This document shows, in pieces, positions 7,083 to 15,727 of a stretch of 38,047 nucleotides of DNA. Numbering within the stretch: the stretch's first letter is position 1; each line of letters begins with the position of its first letter. The position numbers and the translations under genes were made by a program. Origin of the DNA: an uncultured Clostridia bacterium (GTDB lineage Bacteria > Bacillota > Clostridia > TANB77 > UBA1234); assembly GCA_934149305.1 (NCBI GenBank), contig CAKPEF010000019.1, forward strand, positions 1 through 38,047, read 5' to 3'. The notes under the pieces are model-generated. The model worked only from the letters and a program-made list of their open reading frames with translations. It had not been told where the DNA came from and made no database searches.

Positions 7083-7823
7083 TTACTTACCTCCTTTTTC
7101 GACCGGCGTTGCATATCTAAGTGAGGTAGTTCCTTCATAGCCTCGTAATTTTATGTCTTCTTTTGTTATTGTTATATCTATTTTTAAATTTCTAAGTTCA
7201 TCTACTTTTCCATCTTTAAGTGCAATACTTGCTTCTAGTGTATCTGGATCACCTATTGCTTCTATTACAAATGGCGCTGTTGTATTAACACCATTTATTT
7301 TTATTATTGGGCCAGAACTTTTTATAGAAGTTAAGTTCGTTATTCTTTGACCATTTACACTTATTGCTTCTGCACCATACATTACTAATTCATTTACAAT
7401 TTCCATTATATCATAATCTTGTATTAGTGAAACGCTACTATCATATTTACCAGCATTTAGTGCTATTTCTTCTAGTACTTTTTCTACATCAATGTTTATC
7501 TTTATGCCCTTCCCCTTCACTGCCGTAAGGCCTGCTATGATATTAGCTTCATCTAATTCACTTTTTAATAATTCTCCATTATCAGTATCGCCAATTGCAG
7601 CCTCTCTATATTGATCGATTTTTTTATTTAGTTCAGAGTTTTTAGATGCTAAGTTGTTGTATGCATCTTTCCATTGATTTATTTCATCTCTTAATTCATT
7701 TTCTCTTTTTAGTCTTAAAATATCCGCATTGTTTTTGTTAACAGTTTTTACTTGTACTGTGACAACAAAAGATAGCAAAAAGCAGATTACAAATATTACA
7801 ATATGTTTTGTGTTAATTTCCAT
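7083..7823 (-). CDS. DUF881 family membrane-anchored protein
   Basis: A 246-residue DUF881 (YlxW/YlxX-like) protein. It has one N-terminal membrane anchor (IVIFVICFLLSFVVTVQV, about residues 8-25), a coiled coil (about 35-75, RENELRDEINQWKDAYNNL), then the globular DUF881 domain with GLTAVKGKGIKI, AEAISVNGQRIT and the C-terminal LRYATPVEKGGK. The ATG at 7823 has AAGGAGGAAAAA. It is part of the division cluster between ftsQ and DUF1290. The function is not established for the family; an envelope scaffold role is inferred from topology and neighbours. Confidence 0.87.
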   Translation of the reverse strand: MEINTKHIVIFVICFLLSFVVTVQVKTVNKNNADILRLKRENELRDEINQWKDAYNNLASKNSELNKKIDQYREAAIGDTDNGELLKSELDEANIIAGLTAVKGKGIKINIDVEKVLEEIALNAGKYDSSVSLIQDYDIMEIVNELVMYGAEAISVNGQRITNLTSIKSSGPIIKINGVNTTAPFVIEAIGDPDTLEASIALKDGKVDELRNLKIDITITKEDIKLRGYEGTTSLRYATPVEKGGK

Positions 7824-7832
7824 TTTTCCTCC

Positions 7833-8735
7833 TTATAACCTCTTTGTGAAAACTGATCCTTTTAAGTAATCTTCGCTACTTACATCAAGCTTTCCACTTT
7901 TTCCTTCTATGTTTTCTAGAATTCCTTCTATATAACTTAATTTGTCTGATATTATATTTTTATCTATTTCACCGTATATAATTTCTACATCTTCACCATT
8001 TAGCCACAGCTTTACATTGCCTATACTTTCATAATTTATCTCTGCTATAGTATATTTAAATTTATTTTGCCTTGCTATTTCAAGCATATACACTACATTA
8101 TCATACTTTGTTTTTGCTGTATCATCAAGCTGTTTTCCGATTTCGTAATCTTTAAATTCTATATTATATATAATCGGTAAATCTTCAAATTTGTTTTTTC
8201 TAATTATCTCTAATATATATCCATACTTGTCCATCACCAAATATGATTCTAGATACTTTATAAGTGCAACGGGCTCTCTTTCTGTGTATTCTATTCTTAT
8301 GCGATTTGGAAATACTAACTTAGGATTTGCTTTTTGTATATATGGCAAACTTTCTACAGATTTTTTTATTTCTTTATAATCGATTTTAAAAACATTTATC
8401 TGTGGCTCGATATAAAATGTTTTTGCGATTTCTTCTCTTGTTACATTAACTCCATCACTTATCATTACATCTGCAAGTTCAAATGTTGGTGAAAATAAGC
8501 AACCTAATGCAATTCCAATTATAATTAAAAGTACAAACAATGTTGTAAGTAGTTTGTTTCCGCTTGAAGTTTGACTTTTTTCTTTGACCTTTTTTTCTTT
8601 TTTGATTTTTGGTTTTGTAGATTTCACTATTTCTTTTTGTTTAGGTTTTGATGCGACTTCTACTTTTATTTCAGTAGAAGTCACATCTTTATTTGACGAG
8701 TTAAAATTTCTAAAATCTTGTATTCTTTTCGCCAT
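7833..8735 (-). CDS. divIB: Cell division protein FtsQ/DivIB
   Basis: Bitopic division protein that works with FtsL/DivIC and controls septal peptidoglycan synthesis. A basic cytoplasmic tail (about 70 residues, rich in Lys) precedes a single membrane helix (LLTTLFVLLIIIGIALGCLF, about 62-81). A POTRA domain follows (FELADVMISDGVNVTREEI), then the FtsQ beta domain (ALIKYLESYLVMDKYGYIL). I chose ATG 8735 behind AAAGGTG; the GTG at 8744 is the alternative. 300 residues is normal. It is 9 bases upstream of DUF881 and 43 bases downstream of murA. Confidence 0.9.
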   Translation of the reverse strand: MAKRIQDFRNFNSSNKDVTSTEIKVEVASKPKQKEIVKSTKPKIKKEKKVKEKSQTSSGNKLLTTLFVLLIIIGIALGCLFSPTFELADVMISDGVNVTREEIAKTFYIEPQINVFKIDYKEIKKSVESLPYIQKANPKLVFPNRIRIEYTEREPVALIKYLESYLVMDKYGYILEIIRKNKFEDLPIIYNIEFKDYEIGKQLDDTAKTKYDNVVYMLEIARQNKFKYTIAEINYESIGNVKLWLNGEDVEIIYGEIDKNIISDKLSYIEGILENIEGKSGKLDVSSEDYLKGSVFTKRL

Positions 8736-8778
8736 AACTATCACCTTTCATTTTCATCTAATACACTAGTGTATTTTA

Positions 8779-10027
8779 TCACTCTTCTTTAATTTTTGCA
8801 CCTAATATTGTAAGTTTTTCAATTAAATTTTCATAACCCCTCTTTATATACATAATTCCAGAAACTGTAGATATGCCATCTGCCATTAAAGCAGCCGAAA
8901 CAAGTGCAGCTCCACCTCTTAAATCTTTTGCTTCGACATTTGCGGATTTTAATTTATCTACTCCTTGGATTATCGCAGTTTTTCCCTCAAGCGTTATTTT
9001 GGCCCCCATTCTTATTAACTCATTTACATATTTGAATCTGTTTTCAAAAATATTTTCTACAACTATTGAAGTTCCTCTTGCGACAGTTAGCAGTGTGACA
9101 AATTGCGATTGCATATCTGTTGGAAATCCAGGATACGGCATAGTCTTTATGTTTGTAGGTGATAGCTCTTTATTCATCTTTAAGTAAACTGCATCTTTTG
9201 ATATACCGACTTTGCAATTTGCTTGTTTCAATTTATGAATGACTGAGTTTATATGCTCTGGATTTACATTGTTCAATTTTATTTCGCCTTTGCAACCAGC
9301 TGCCATACATAAATATGTTCCTGCTTCTATTCTATCTGGTATAACTTTATATGATGTATCATGTAGTGACTTAACACCTTTTATTACTATTGTGTTACTT
9401 CCTGCTCCGGAAATTTGTGCTCCCATACTATTTAAAAAGTCTTGTAAGCTTCTTATTTCTGGCTCTCTCGCAACATTTCTAATGTATGTTGTGCCATTAG
9501 CAAGCGAACTTGCAAGCATAATATTTTCTGTTGCTCCAACAGATGGAAAATCTAGAACAATTTCTGTACCATTTAAATTTGCTGATTCGCAATTTATAAA
9601 TCCGTTTTCTTCTTTTATTTCTACACCCAATTGTCTAAATGCATCTAAATGCATGTTTATTGGTCTCGCACCAATTTCACAACCACCTGGATATGTAAAT
9701 TTACACTTGCCAAATCTTCCGAATCAATGCACCCGCAATTATAACAGATGAACGCATTTCATGCATCAAATCTTCTGGAATCTCTACACTGTCAATGTTT
9801 GAAGTGTCGATTATTATTTTACTATTATTTATATCTATATTGCAACCTAGTTTTTTCAAAATACTAAACATTATTTTTACATCGTGTATTTGCGGACAAT
9901 TATTTATTTCTACGGTTCCACCATTTAATATACTAGCCGCAATTATAGGAAGCGCTGCATTTTTAGAACCAGAAACATCAATTTCACCAGATAATACATG
10001 GCCTCCTTCAATTATGTAATTATTCAT
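8779..10027 (-). CDS. murA: UDP-GlcNAc 1-carboxyvinyltransferase MurA, read through a +1 frameshift at CGG
   Basis: First committed enzyme of peptidoglycan synthesis: transfers enolpyruvate from PEP to UDP-GlcNAc. The zero frame from ATG 10027 gives 102 codons with NYIIEGGHVLSGEIDVSGSK (Lys and Asn active-site residues) up to MHEMRSSVIIAGALI. It then reads CGG (9719-9721) and stops after five further codons. Skipping the C at 9721 gives GRFGKCKFTYPGGCEIGARP, which contains the catalytic Cys (Cys116), and continues to the stop at 8779. The total of 415 residues is the normal family length, and GALxGRF is what clostridial MurA proteins have. Because MurA is usually essential and the active site spans both frames, a productive +1 shift is more likely than loss, unless a second murA exists elsewhere. 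The shift is inference; the gene identity is firm. Confidence 0.93.
9719..9721 (-). other. +1 frameshift site at in-frame CGG (murA)
   Basis: Zero-frame context is GCA TTG ATT CGG AAG ATT TGG; the restored frame is ATT C GGA AGA TTT GGC AAG. The surplus base is the first C of CGG, and the residue gained is the family's Gly. The zero-frame stop follows at 9701-9703. Confidence 0.8.
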
Positions 10028-10035
10028 TTTATTCA

Positions 10036-10066
10036 CCTCACAATTTTTTGCGTGAGAATTCTCACG
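10036..10066 (-). promoter_or_regulatory. Alternative hairpins over the murA ribosome site
   Basis: A perfect 16-base palindrome CGTGAGAATTCTCACG (10051-10066) lies in the murA leader. Its downstream arm CTCAC can instead pair with GTGAG, which is part of the GTGAGGTG Shine-Dalgarno region at 10033-10040. The two pairings exclude each other. Alternatively the palindrome is a repressor operator. Confidence 0.4.
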
Positions 10067-10143
10067 AGGCCAAAAACATAAAGTGCACTTTTCTTGCCTA
10101 ATATAATGTATGCCTGTATTTTAATTTATGTTACTAAGTTTTT

Positions 10144-10188
10144 AGGACGGAACAAGAAAAGTATATCTTTCTCATTCCGTCCTATTTT
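10144..10188. terminator. Hairpin between topB and murA
   Basis: Inverted repeat AGGACGGAA / TTCCGTCCT with a 24-base loop, immediately after the topB stop. The T-run follows on the plus strand (TATTTTTTAT) rather than on the minus strand, so it is at best a weak terminator for topB and a better one for the opposite direction. Confidence 0.5.
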
Positions 10189-12123
10189 TTATCCTCTTTT
10201 AACTCTATCTATTTTGCTTCGTACATATTTTTCTAATTTTTCCATGAAGATTTCAGAAACGATTTCTCTATTAGCTACCATTTCTAGTCCCTTTTCCCAA
10301 CTTGCCGTAAGCTGTGGATTAAGCATATCTGGCACAGCCCACCTTACTACTTTATATATAAGCTCACCTTTGCTACTTGGGGTTAGTATTTGAGTTTTTG
10401 CATTTATGTCTATGTATCCTATTCTATTTAATTTCTTTATTATCTCTGCTCTTGTTGCACTTGTGCCTATTCCAGTGCCTTTTATTTGTTCTCTTAATTT
10501 TTCATCTTCTATTAGTTTACCCGCATTTTCCATTGCAAGTATTATTGAACCTGATGAATATCTCGTTGGAGGCGCCGTTTCTCCCTCTTTTATTCCGATA
10601 TCTTCTAGTGTTAATTCTTGACCTTTCTTTATTGACTTTAGTATATCCGCATTTGATGTGTCTTGCACTTGTTCACCATCTTCATCTGTTTGCTCACCTT
10701 TTAAAGCCTCAAGGTATCCAAGTTTTGTACACACTTTTGCATTTGCATAAAATTTTTCGCCATTTATATCTACTGTTACCGATAACTTTGTATATTCCGC
10801 TGCAGGAAAAAATATGCTTAAAAATCTTTTTGCAATAAGTCTATAAACATCTTTTTGCAAATCTCCTAATTTATCATAGTTTTCAAAACCTTGTCCTGTC
10901 GGAATTAATGCATAGTGATCTGTTATTTTAGAGTCATTTACATATTTGCTCTTTACTATATCTGTGCTATATTTGTTTTCTATCATTTTTTTTACTATTG
11001 ATGAAACTTCTTCATCTTTGCTAAACCTTGCAAGACCATTTAAATTTTTGTTTATCTCTTTTGCAACAGCTGTTGAAATTACCCTCGCATCTGTTCTGGG
11101 ATATGTTACAAGCTTCTTCTCATATAATTCTTGTATTATTTCTAGTGTTTTATCTGGCGATATTTTGAATTTCTTGCTACATTCATTTTGTATTTCTGCC
11201 AAGTTATATAAAAGTGGTGCATTCTCTTTTTGATTTTTCTTTGATGCTTCTAAAACTACTGGTTTTGCATTCGATTTTTTTAGTGCTTCTACAAAACTTA
11301 TTGCATCTGCCTCGTTTTTAAAACCATTATCATTGTATAAATTGTTAGTTTCGACTGCTAGTTTTACTATTGGCATTTTTGTATCTTCGCCATATTTCCA
11401 CTCTGCTGTTAACCCCTCTTTAAACTTTGGTTGTATTTTATAAAATTTTGATTTAACAAAATTTCTAATTTCATTTTCTCTATCTACTATCATTCCTAAC
11501 ACGCATGTCATTACTCTACCAACTGAAATAGATACTTTCTCTTCATTATTTAGTTTTGCAACTTGTTTTCCATACGCAAGTGTTAAAATTCTTGAAAAAT
11601 TTATTCCTATTAAATAATCTTCTTTTGCTCTTAGATATGCACTATCTGATAAAGAATCATATTCACTTAAATCTTTCGCTTCGTTTATACCTCTTAAGAT
11701 TTCTTCTTCTGTTTGTGAATCTATCCAAACTCTTTTCTTTTCTTTTCCTTTTACTCCTACCATTTGGTCAACTAATCTATATATGTATTCCCCCTCTCTT
11801 CCAGAGTCAGTGCACACATAAATTGTATCAACATCATCTTTTAGTAAAAGACTTTTTACTATATCGAACTGATTTTGAACAGAAGCAATTACTTCGTATT
11901 TCCATTCTGTTGGGATAAAGGGTAATGTATCAAATCTCCACATTTTATATTTTTCATCATATACCTCTGGATAACTCATTGTTACTAAGTGACCCACGCA
12001 CCATGTTATTATGTAGTTTTCCGATTCCATATAACCATTTTTTCTAGTAGTATTTATTTTAAGAGCCTTTGCAAATTCCATTGCTACGCTTGGCTTTTCT
12101 GTTATTAGTAGTTTTTTTGCCAT
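10189..12123 (-). CDS. topB: DNA topoisomerase III
   Basis: Type IA topoisomerase that relaxes and decatenates single-stranded or negatively supercoiled DNA. The 644-residue protein begins with the Toprim fold (KKLLITEKPSVAMEFAKAL), with the acidic cluster TDSGREGEYIYR near residue 107. The active-site Tyr is in KLVTYPRTDARVIS (about residue 338), and GIGTSATRAEIIKKL follows. There are no C-terminal zinc fingers, as usual for TopB compared with TopA. The ATG at 12123 has AGGAGGAG. It stands alone between its own promoter and the hairpin at 10144. Confidence 0.95.
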   Translation of the reverse strand: MAKKLLITEKPSVAMEFAKALKINTTRKNGYMESENYIITWCVGHLVTMSYPEVYDEKYKMWRFDTLPFIPTEWKYEVIASVQNQFDIVKSLLLKDDVDTIYVCTDSGREGEYIYRLVDQMVGVKGKEKKRVWIDSQTEEEILRGINEAKDLSEYDSLSDSAYLRAKEDYLIGINFSRILTLAYGKQVAKLNNEEKVSISVGRVMTCVLGMIVDRENEIRNFVKSKFYKIQPKFKEGLTAEWKYGEDTKMPIVKLAVETNNLYNDNGFKNEADAISFVEALKKSNAKPVVLEASKKNQKENAPLLYNLAEIQNECSKKFKISPDKTLEIIQELYEKKLVTYPRTDARVISTAVAKEINKNLNGLARFSKDEEVSSIVKKMIENKYSTDIVKSKYVNDSKITDHYALIPTGQGFENYDKLGDLQKDVYRLIAKRFLSIFFPAAEYTKLSVTVDINGEKFYANAKVCTKLGYLEALKGEQTDEDGEQVQDTSNADILKSIKKGQELTLEDIGIKEGETAPPTRYSSGSIILAMENAGKLIEDEKLREQIKGTGIGTSATRAEIIKKLNRIGYIDINAKTQILTPSSKGELIYKVVRWAVPDMLNPQLTASWEKGLEMVANREIVSEIFMEKLEKYVRSKIDRVKRG

Positions 12124-12150
12124 TTTACTCCTCCTAAAATTAGTAACTTT

Positions 12151-12179
12151 ATTCTACACTAAATACCGTGAAATAACAA
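12151..12179 (-). promoter_or_regulatory. Probable topB promoter
   Basis: Minus-strand TTGTTA (12174-12179), a 17-base spacer and TAGAAT (12151-12156), about 30 bases upstream of the topB ATG. Confidence 0.45.
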
Positions 12180-12182
12180 GAA

Positions 12183-12252
12183 AAAATGCACTTTCAAATG
12201 TTAATTTTGATATGTTTTTAACATACCTACTTTAACATTTTAGTGCATTCAA
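12183..12252 (-). terminator. Terminator after murG
   Basis: Long imperfect stem on the minus strand: ATGCACTAAAATGTTAA pairs with TTAACATTTGAAAGTGCAT across an AT-rich inner hairpin, followed by TTTTTC. Confidence 0.75.
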
Positions 12253-12264
12253 ACTTTAAAGCTT

Positions 12265-13344
12265 TTATTTAATTTTCACGTATTTATTTATCTCGTCCAT
12301 AATTTTTTCTATTGCTCCAATGTTTTCTTTTCTTAATGCTTTCAATTTCATTTTTCCTAATTTTTGCTTGTCAGAAAGTAGATTTTCTATTGTGTTCTCT
12401 AGTTTTTCTTTTGTCAAATCTTTTTCTTCTATTATAATTCCTCCGCCAGCATCTTCTATAGTTTTTGCATTATAGTATTGGTGATTTTCTGCCGCTGTTG
12501 GAAGAGGCACTAATATCGCTGGCACACCTAATATTCCAAGCTCTGTTACAGTTAAAGCTCCACTTCTGCACACTGCAATATCACTTACCGCCATAATCTC
12601 TTCCATGTTGTATATGTATTTTTCTATTTTCACATCACTCGATTTGTTTGTTATTTTAGACATTATCGCATCATAATTTTTAGGTCCTGTAGCATAAATA
12701 ATTTGATATATTTTCTCTTTTTTGTCATTTATCAAATCTATCATTGTTTCATTTATCTTTTTAGCACCTTGACTTCCACCAAAAACCAATACTAGTGGTT
12801 TATTTAATGCTAATTGTTCTTTTATCTTTTGCTTATCCACATTACCACTCATTTTTGTTGGATTTCCAGTATAGACTGCATTCTTTGCTTTTGGTAATCT
12901 CTTCTTTGCATCTTCGAATCCTAAAGCTATAACGTCAACTTTTTTTGAAAGCCACATTGTAGTTTTTCCCGGAAGTGCATTACTTTCATGTATCATACAT
13001 GGAATTTTCTTTTGTAGAGCTGCAATAATTGCAGGTGCCGTAACATATCCACCAGTTCCAATTATCATATCTGGCTTTTCTTTTTCTATTATTTTTTTCA
13101 CATCTGATATGCCATCAAACAAACATTTAATTATTTCTATATTTTTTAAAGAAAATCCTCGAATCAAACCTTTTGCTCTTATTATTTTTAAGTCATATCC
13201 TGCTTTAGGAACTAGATCTGTTTCCATTCCTGTACTAGTTCCTAAAAATATTACTCCATTTCCTAATTCTTTTAGTTTATTCGCTATTGCTATTCCTGGG
13301 GTTATATGGCCACCAGTGCCACCTGCTGCAATTAGAAATTTCAT
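12265..13344 (-). CDS. murG: UDP-GlcNAc:lipid I GlcNAc transferase MurG
   Basis: Peripheral membrane glycosyltransferase that turns lipid I into lipid II. 359 residues. Visible motifs are the G-loop GGTGGHITPGIAIA (residues 8-21), MIHESNALPGKTT (~122), VFGGSQGAKKIN (~190), GALTVTEL and the donor-binding PLPTAAENHQYYNA (~280-293). The ATG at 13344 follows GGGGGCGATATA. It is unusual in lying apart from the division cluster, between the two topoisomerase genes; in many relatives it is beside ftsW or murD. The frame is intact. Confidence 0.96.
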   Translation of the reverse strand: MKFLIAAGGTGGHITPGIAIANKLKELGNGVIFLGTSTGMETDLVPKAGYDLKIIRAKGLIRGFSLKNIEIIKCLFDGISDVKKIIEKEKPDMIIGTGGYVTAPAIIAALQKKIPCMIHESNALPGKTTMWLSKKVDVIALGFEDAKKRLPKAKNAVYTGNPTKMSGNVDKQKIKEQLALNKPLVLVFGGSQGAKKINETMIDLINDKKEKIYQIIYATGPKNYDAIMSKITNKSSDVKIEKYIYNMEEIMAVSDIAVCRSGALTVTELGILGVPAILVPLPTAAENHQYYNAKTIEDAGGGIIIEEKDLTKEKLENTIENLLSDKQKLGKMKLKALRKENIGAIEKIMDEINKYVKIK

Positions 13345-13426
13345 TATATCGCCCCCTAGTAATTATTGGTAGTATAAACTAAATTAAATTTTTAGAATTT
13401 CACTTTTATGCACAGCTATCATTTTT

Positions 13427-13499
13427 TATGGAGCACACTGTGCTCCGCTACATTTTTGCAACTGTTCTATATTTTTTCATAGATTAGCTTACACTACTA
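13427..13499. repeat. Dispersed hairpin repeat R3
   Basis: TATGGAGCACACTGTGCTCCGCTAC (13427-13451) holds a perfect palindrome GGAGCACAsTGTGCTCC-type stem, followed by about 45 bases shared with R1 (TGCAACTGTT..TTTTTCATAGATTAG..CACTAC). It lies between topA and murG. The 13345-13548 gap holds nothing else that I can see. Confidence 0.7.
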
Positions 13500-13548
13500 A
13501 TTATTTTATGACATGATTGCTATTTTGGTTATCTATATTCTAATTTCT

Positions 13549-15612
13549 TTATTTTTTCGAAGCTCTTTTTGTGGTTTTTGATGTTTTGGTAGTTTTCGCT
13601 TTCGCTGTCTTCTTAGTTTTCTTTTCTTTTTCTATTTCTGCTGGTTTTATCACTCCATTTTTGTCTGGCCCATTCCAAGCTATAAAATCGCACTTTGTTC
13701 CAGTATTATCATTGTTTTCACAAATATAATACTTTTTACCTCTCTTACTCTTTTTAACTAATATGTCTCCCCCACATTTTGGACATTTAACATCTAATTT
13801 TTGAACTATTGGTTTTATGTTTCTGCATTCTGGAAAACCTGGACATGCCATGAATTTACCATATCTACCCATCTTTATTACCATCATTCGTCCACACTTT
13901 TCGCAAGGCACGTCAGTAACTTCATCTTTTATTTCAACTTTCCCTATTCTGTCTTCAACTTCTTTTAAGTTTTTTGCAAAAGGTCCATAAAAGTCTCTCA
14001 ATATATTTTTCCAATTAGTTTCTCCCTCGGCTACATTATCTAACATATCCTCCATGTGTGCTGTAAATTTCAAATCTACTATGTCTTCAAAATTTTCTTT
14101 CAAAAGTGTATTTACAATTCTTCCAAGTTCTGTTGGGTATAAAACTTTTTTCTCTCTTTCTATATATTTTCTATCTAATATTGTTGTAATTGTCGGTGCA
14201 TAAGTACTTGGTCTTCCTATGCCTTTTTCTTCTAATGCCTTTACTAAGCTAGCTTCTGTGTATCTTGCTGGTGGCTCTGTAAAGTGTTGCTCTGGCAATA
14301 ATTCATTTAGTTTTAATTCTTCTTTTTCTTCAAGTGGTGGAAGAATTACATCTTTTTCTTCTAAATTTTCATCATTGCCCTCGACGTACAAAGTCATGAA
14401 ACCTGCAAATTTTATTTTGGAGCCGTTAGCCTTGAAAAGATATTTGTCTGCACCAATATCAACTGCCATAGTATCATAAATTGCAGATGACATTTGTGAT
14501 GCTAAAAATCTTTCATAGATTAGCTTATAAAGTTTATACTGATCTAATGGATGTTTTTCTTTAATCTCACTTGGTGTTAATTCTATATGTGCAGGTCTTA
14601 TAGCTTCGTGAGCATCTTGAGCATCTTTTTTAGCTTTGTAATATCTATTTTCGTAATACTCTTTCCCATACATATTTACAATTTGCTCTTTAGCAACTTG
14701 TCTAGCCTCTTCTGATATTCTTGTAGAATCAGTTCTCATGTATGTTATTAGTCCACTTTCATACAAAGTTTGAGCGACTGACATTGTCTTTTTGATTGCA
14801 AAACCTATTTTTCTTGAAGCTTCTTGTTGCAATGTGCTTGTTGTAAATGGTGGTGCTGGATTCCTTTTTTTCTCACCATACTTTATATTTTCTACTATAT
14901 ATTTTGTATTTTCTAAATCCGATAAAATTTTATTTACTTCTTCTGAAGATGAAATCTCTATCTTTTTATCTTTTTGACCATAAAATTTTGCAGAAAAATT
15001 CTTTTTAGATTTTACATGTTTTAAATCTGCCGTTAATGACCAGTATTCTTCTGGTTTAAATTTTTCTATTTCTTCTTCTCTGTCTACAATCATTCTAACA
15101 GCAACTGATTGTACTCTTCCTGCAGACAAGCCCTTTCTAACTTTTTTCCATAGAAGCGGACTTATTTTATATCCAACAATTCTATCAAGAGCTCTTCTTG
15201 CTTGTTGTGCATCTATTAAATCTTTATCTAATTTTCTTGGATTTTTAATTGCGTTTTGAATTCCGCTTTTGGTTATTTCATTAAAAGTAATTCTACACTT
15301 TGAATCTTCATCAATTCCTAGAATATGTGCTAAATGCCATGCTATAGCCTCTCCCTCACGATCAGGGTCAGTTGCGAGATATACTTTACTTGCTTCACTT
15401 GCTTCTTTTTTTAATTTCTTTATAAGTTCAGCTTTTCCCCTAATATTTATATATTTAGGTTCAAAGTCATTATCTACATCTATTCCAAGTTGAGACTTTG
15501 GCAAATCTCTAATATGTCCCATTGATGCCTCAACTTTATATTTACTTCCTAAAATTTTCTTTATAGTACTAGCTTTTGCGGGTGACTCCACTATAACTAA
15601 ATAATCAGACAT
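13549..15612 (-). CDS. topA: DNA topoisomerase I
   Basis: Type IA topoisomerase that relaxes negative supercoils. 687 residues: Toprim domain (DYLVIVESPAKASTIKKIL; LATDPDREGEAIAWHLA near 80), catalytic Tyr in SGLITYMRTDSTR (about residue 290), then EKGIGRPSTYAPTI. Two C-terminal zinc ribbons follow (CEKCGRMMV..CPGFPEC near 565-590 and CPKCGGDIL..CENNDNTGTKC near 610-640), and a Lys/Thr-rich basic tail. The ATG at 15612 follows AGGAGAATGTT. It is a stand-alone gene; in many Firmicutes it sits by dprA and trmFO, which are absent here. Confidence 0.96.
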   Translation of the reverse strand: MSDYLVIVESPAKASTIKKILGSKYKVEASMGHIRDLPKSQLGIDVDNDFEPKYINIRGKAELIKKLKKEASEASKVYLATDPDREGEAIAWHLAHILGIDEDSKCRITFNEITKSGIQNAIKNPRKLDKDLIDAQQARRALDRIVGYKISPLLWKKVRKGLSAGRVQSVAVRMIVDREEEIEKFKPEEYWSLTADLKHVKSKKNFSAKFYGQKDKKIEISSSEEVNKILSDLENTKYIVENIKYGEKKRNPAPPFTTSTLQQEASRKIGFAIKKTMSVAQTLYESGLITYMRTDSTRISEEARQVAKEQIVNMYGKEYYENRYYKAKKDAQDAHEAIRPAHIELTPSEIKEKHPLDQYKLYKLIYERFLASQMSSAIYDTMAVDIGADKYLFKANGSKIKFAGFMTLYVEGNDENLEEKDVILPPLEEKEELKLNELLPEQHFTEPPARYTEASLVKALEEKGIGRPSTYAPTITTILDRKYIEREKKVLYPTELGRIVNTLLKENFEDIVDLKFTAHMEDMLDNVAEGETNWKNILRDFYGPFAKNLKEVEDRIGKVEIKDEVTDVPCEKCGRMMVIKMGRYGKFMACPGFPECRNIKPIVQKLDVKCPKCGGDILVKKSKRGKKYYICENNDNTGTKCDFIAWNGPDKNGVIKPAEIEKEKKTKKTAKAKTTKTSKTTKRASKK

Positions 15613-15691
15613 AACATTCTCCTATCTTAAAATATTGTTTACAACTTAGAATATTTTAAACCATAAATATAAATATTGCAAGAGCAACAAA

Positions 15692-15720
15692 ATAGAGACT
15701 ACTCAAACCAAGTAGTCTCA
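15692..15720 (-). terminator. Terminator after glyA
   Basis: Minus-strand GAGACTACTTGGTTTGAGTAGTCTC: an 8-9 bp stem with TATTTTGTT behind it, directly after the glyA stop. Confidence 0.8.
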
Positions 15721-15727
15721 AATTATT

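Noticed and set aside
2944..9721. Homopolymer sequencing errors as the cause of the three frame breaks
   Set aside because: The extra base is not inside a homopolymer at the sigE and murA sites (plus-strand TTCCGCAC and TTCCGAAT). A systematic insertion of C before GG remains possible, since most GG in AT-rich genes begin Gly codons, and I list it as the main alternative.
2944..9721. CGG reassigned to another amino acid, as reported for some Firmicutes lineages
   Set aside because: Reassignment would not repair the reading frame; all three sites need a one-base shift as well.
2472..10027. murA, sigE and spoIIGA as ordinary pseudogenes
   Set aside because: Each has just one defect, always of the same form at CGG, with well-conserved sequence on both sides; random decay would give varied lesions. 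MurA loss would also be lethal unless duplicated.
13427..13451. Repeat R3 as the topA terminator
   Set aside because: On the minus strand the stem is followed by ATAAAAAATG, not by a T run.
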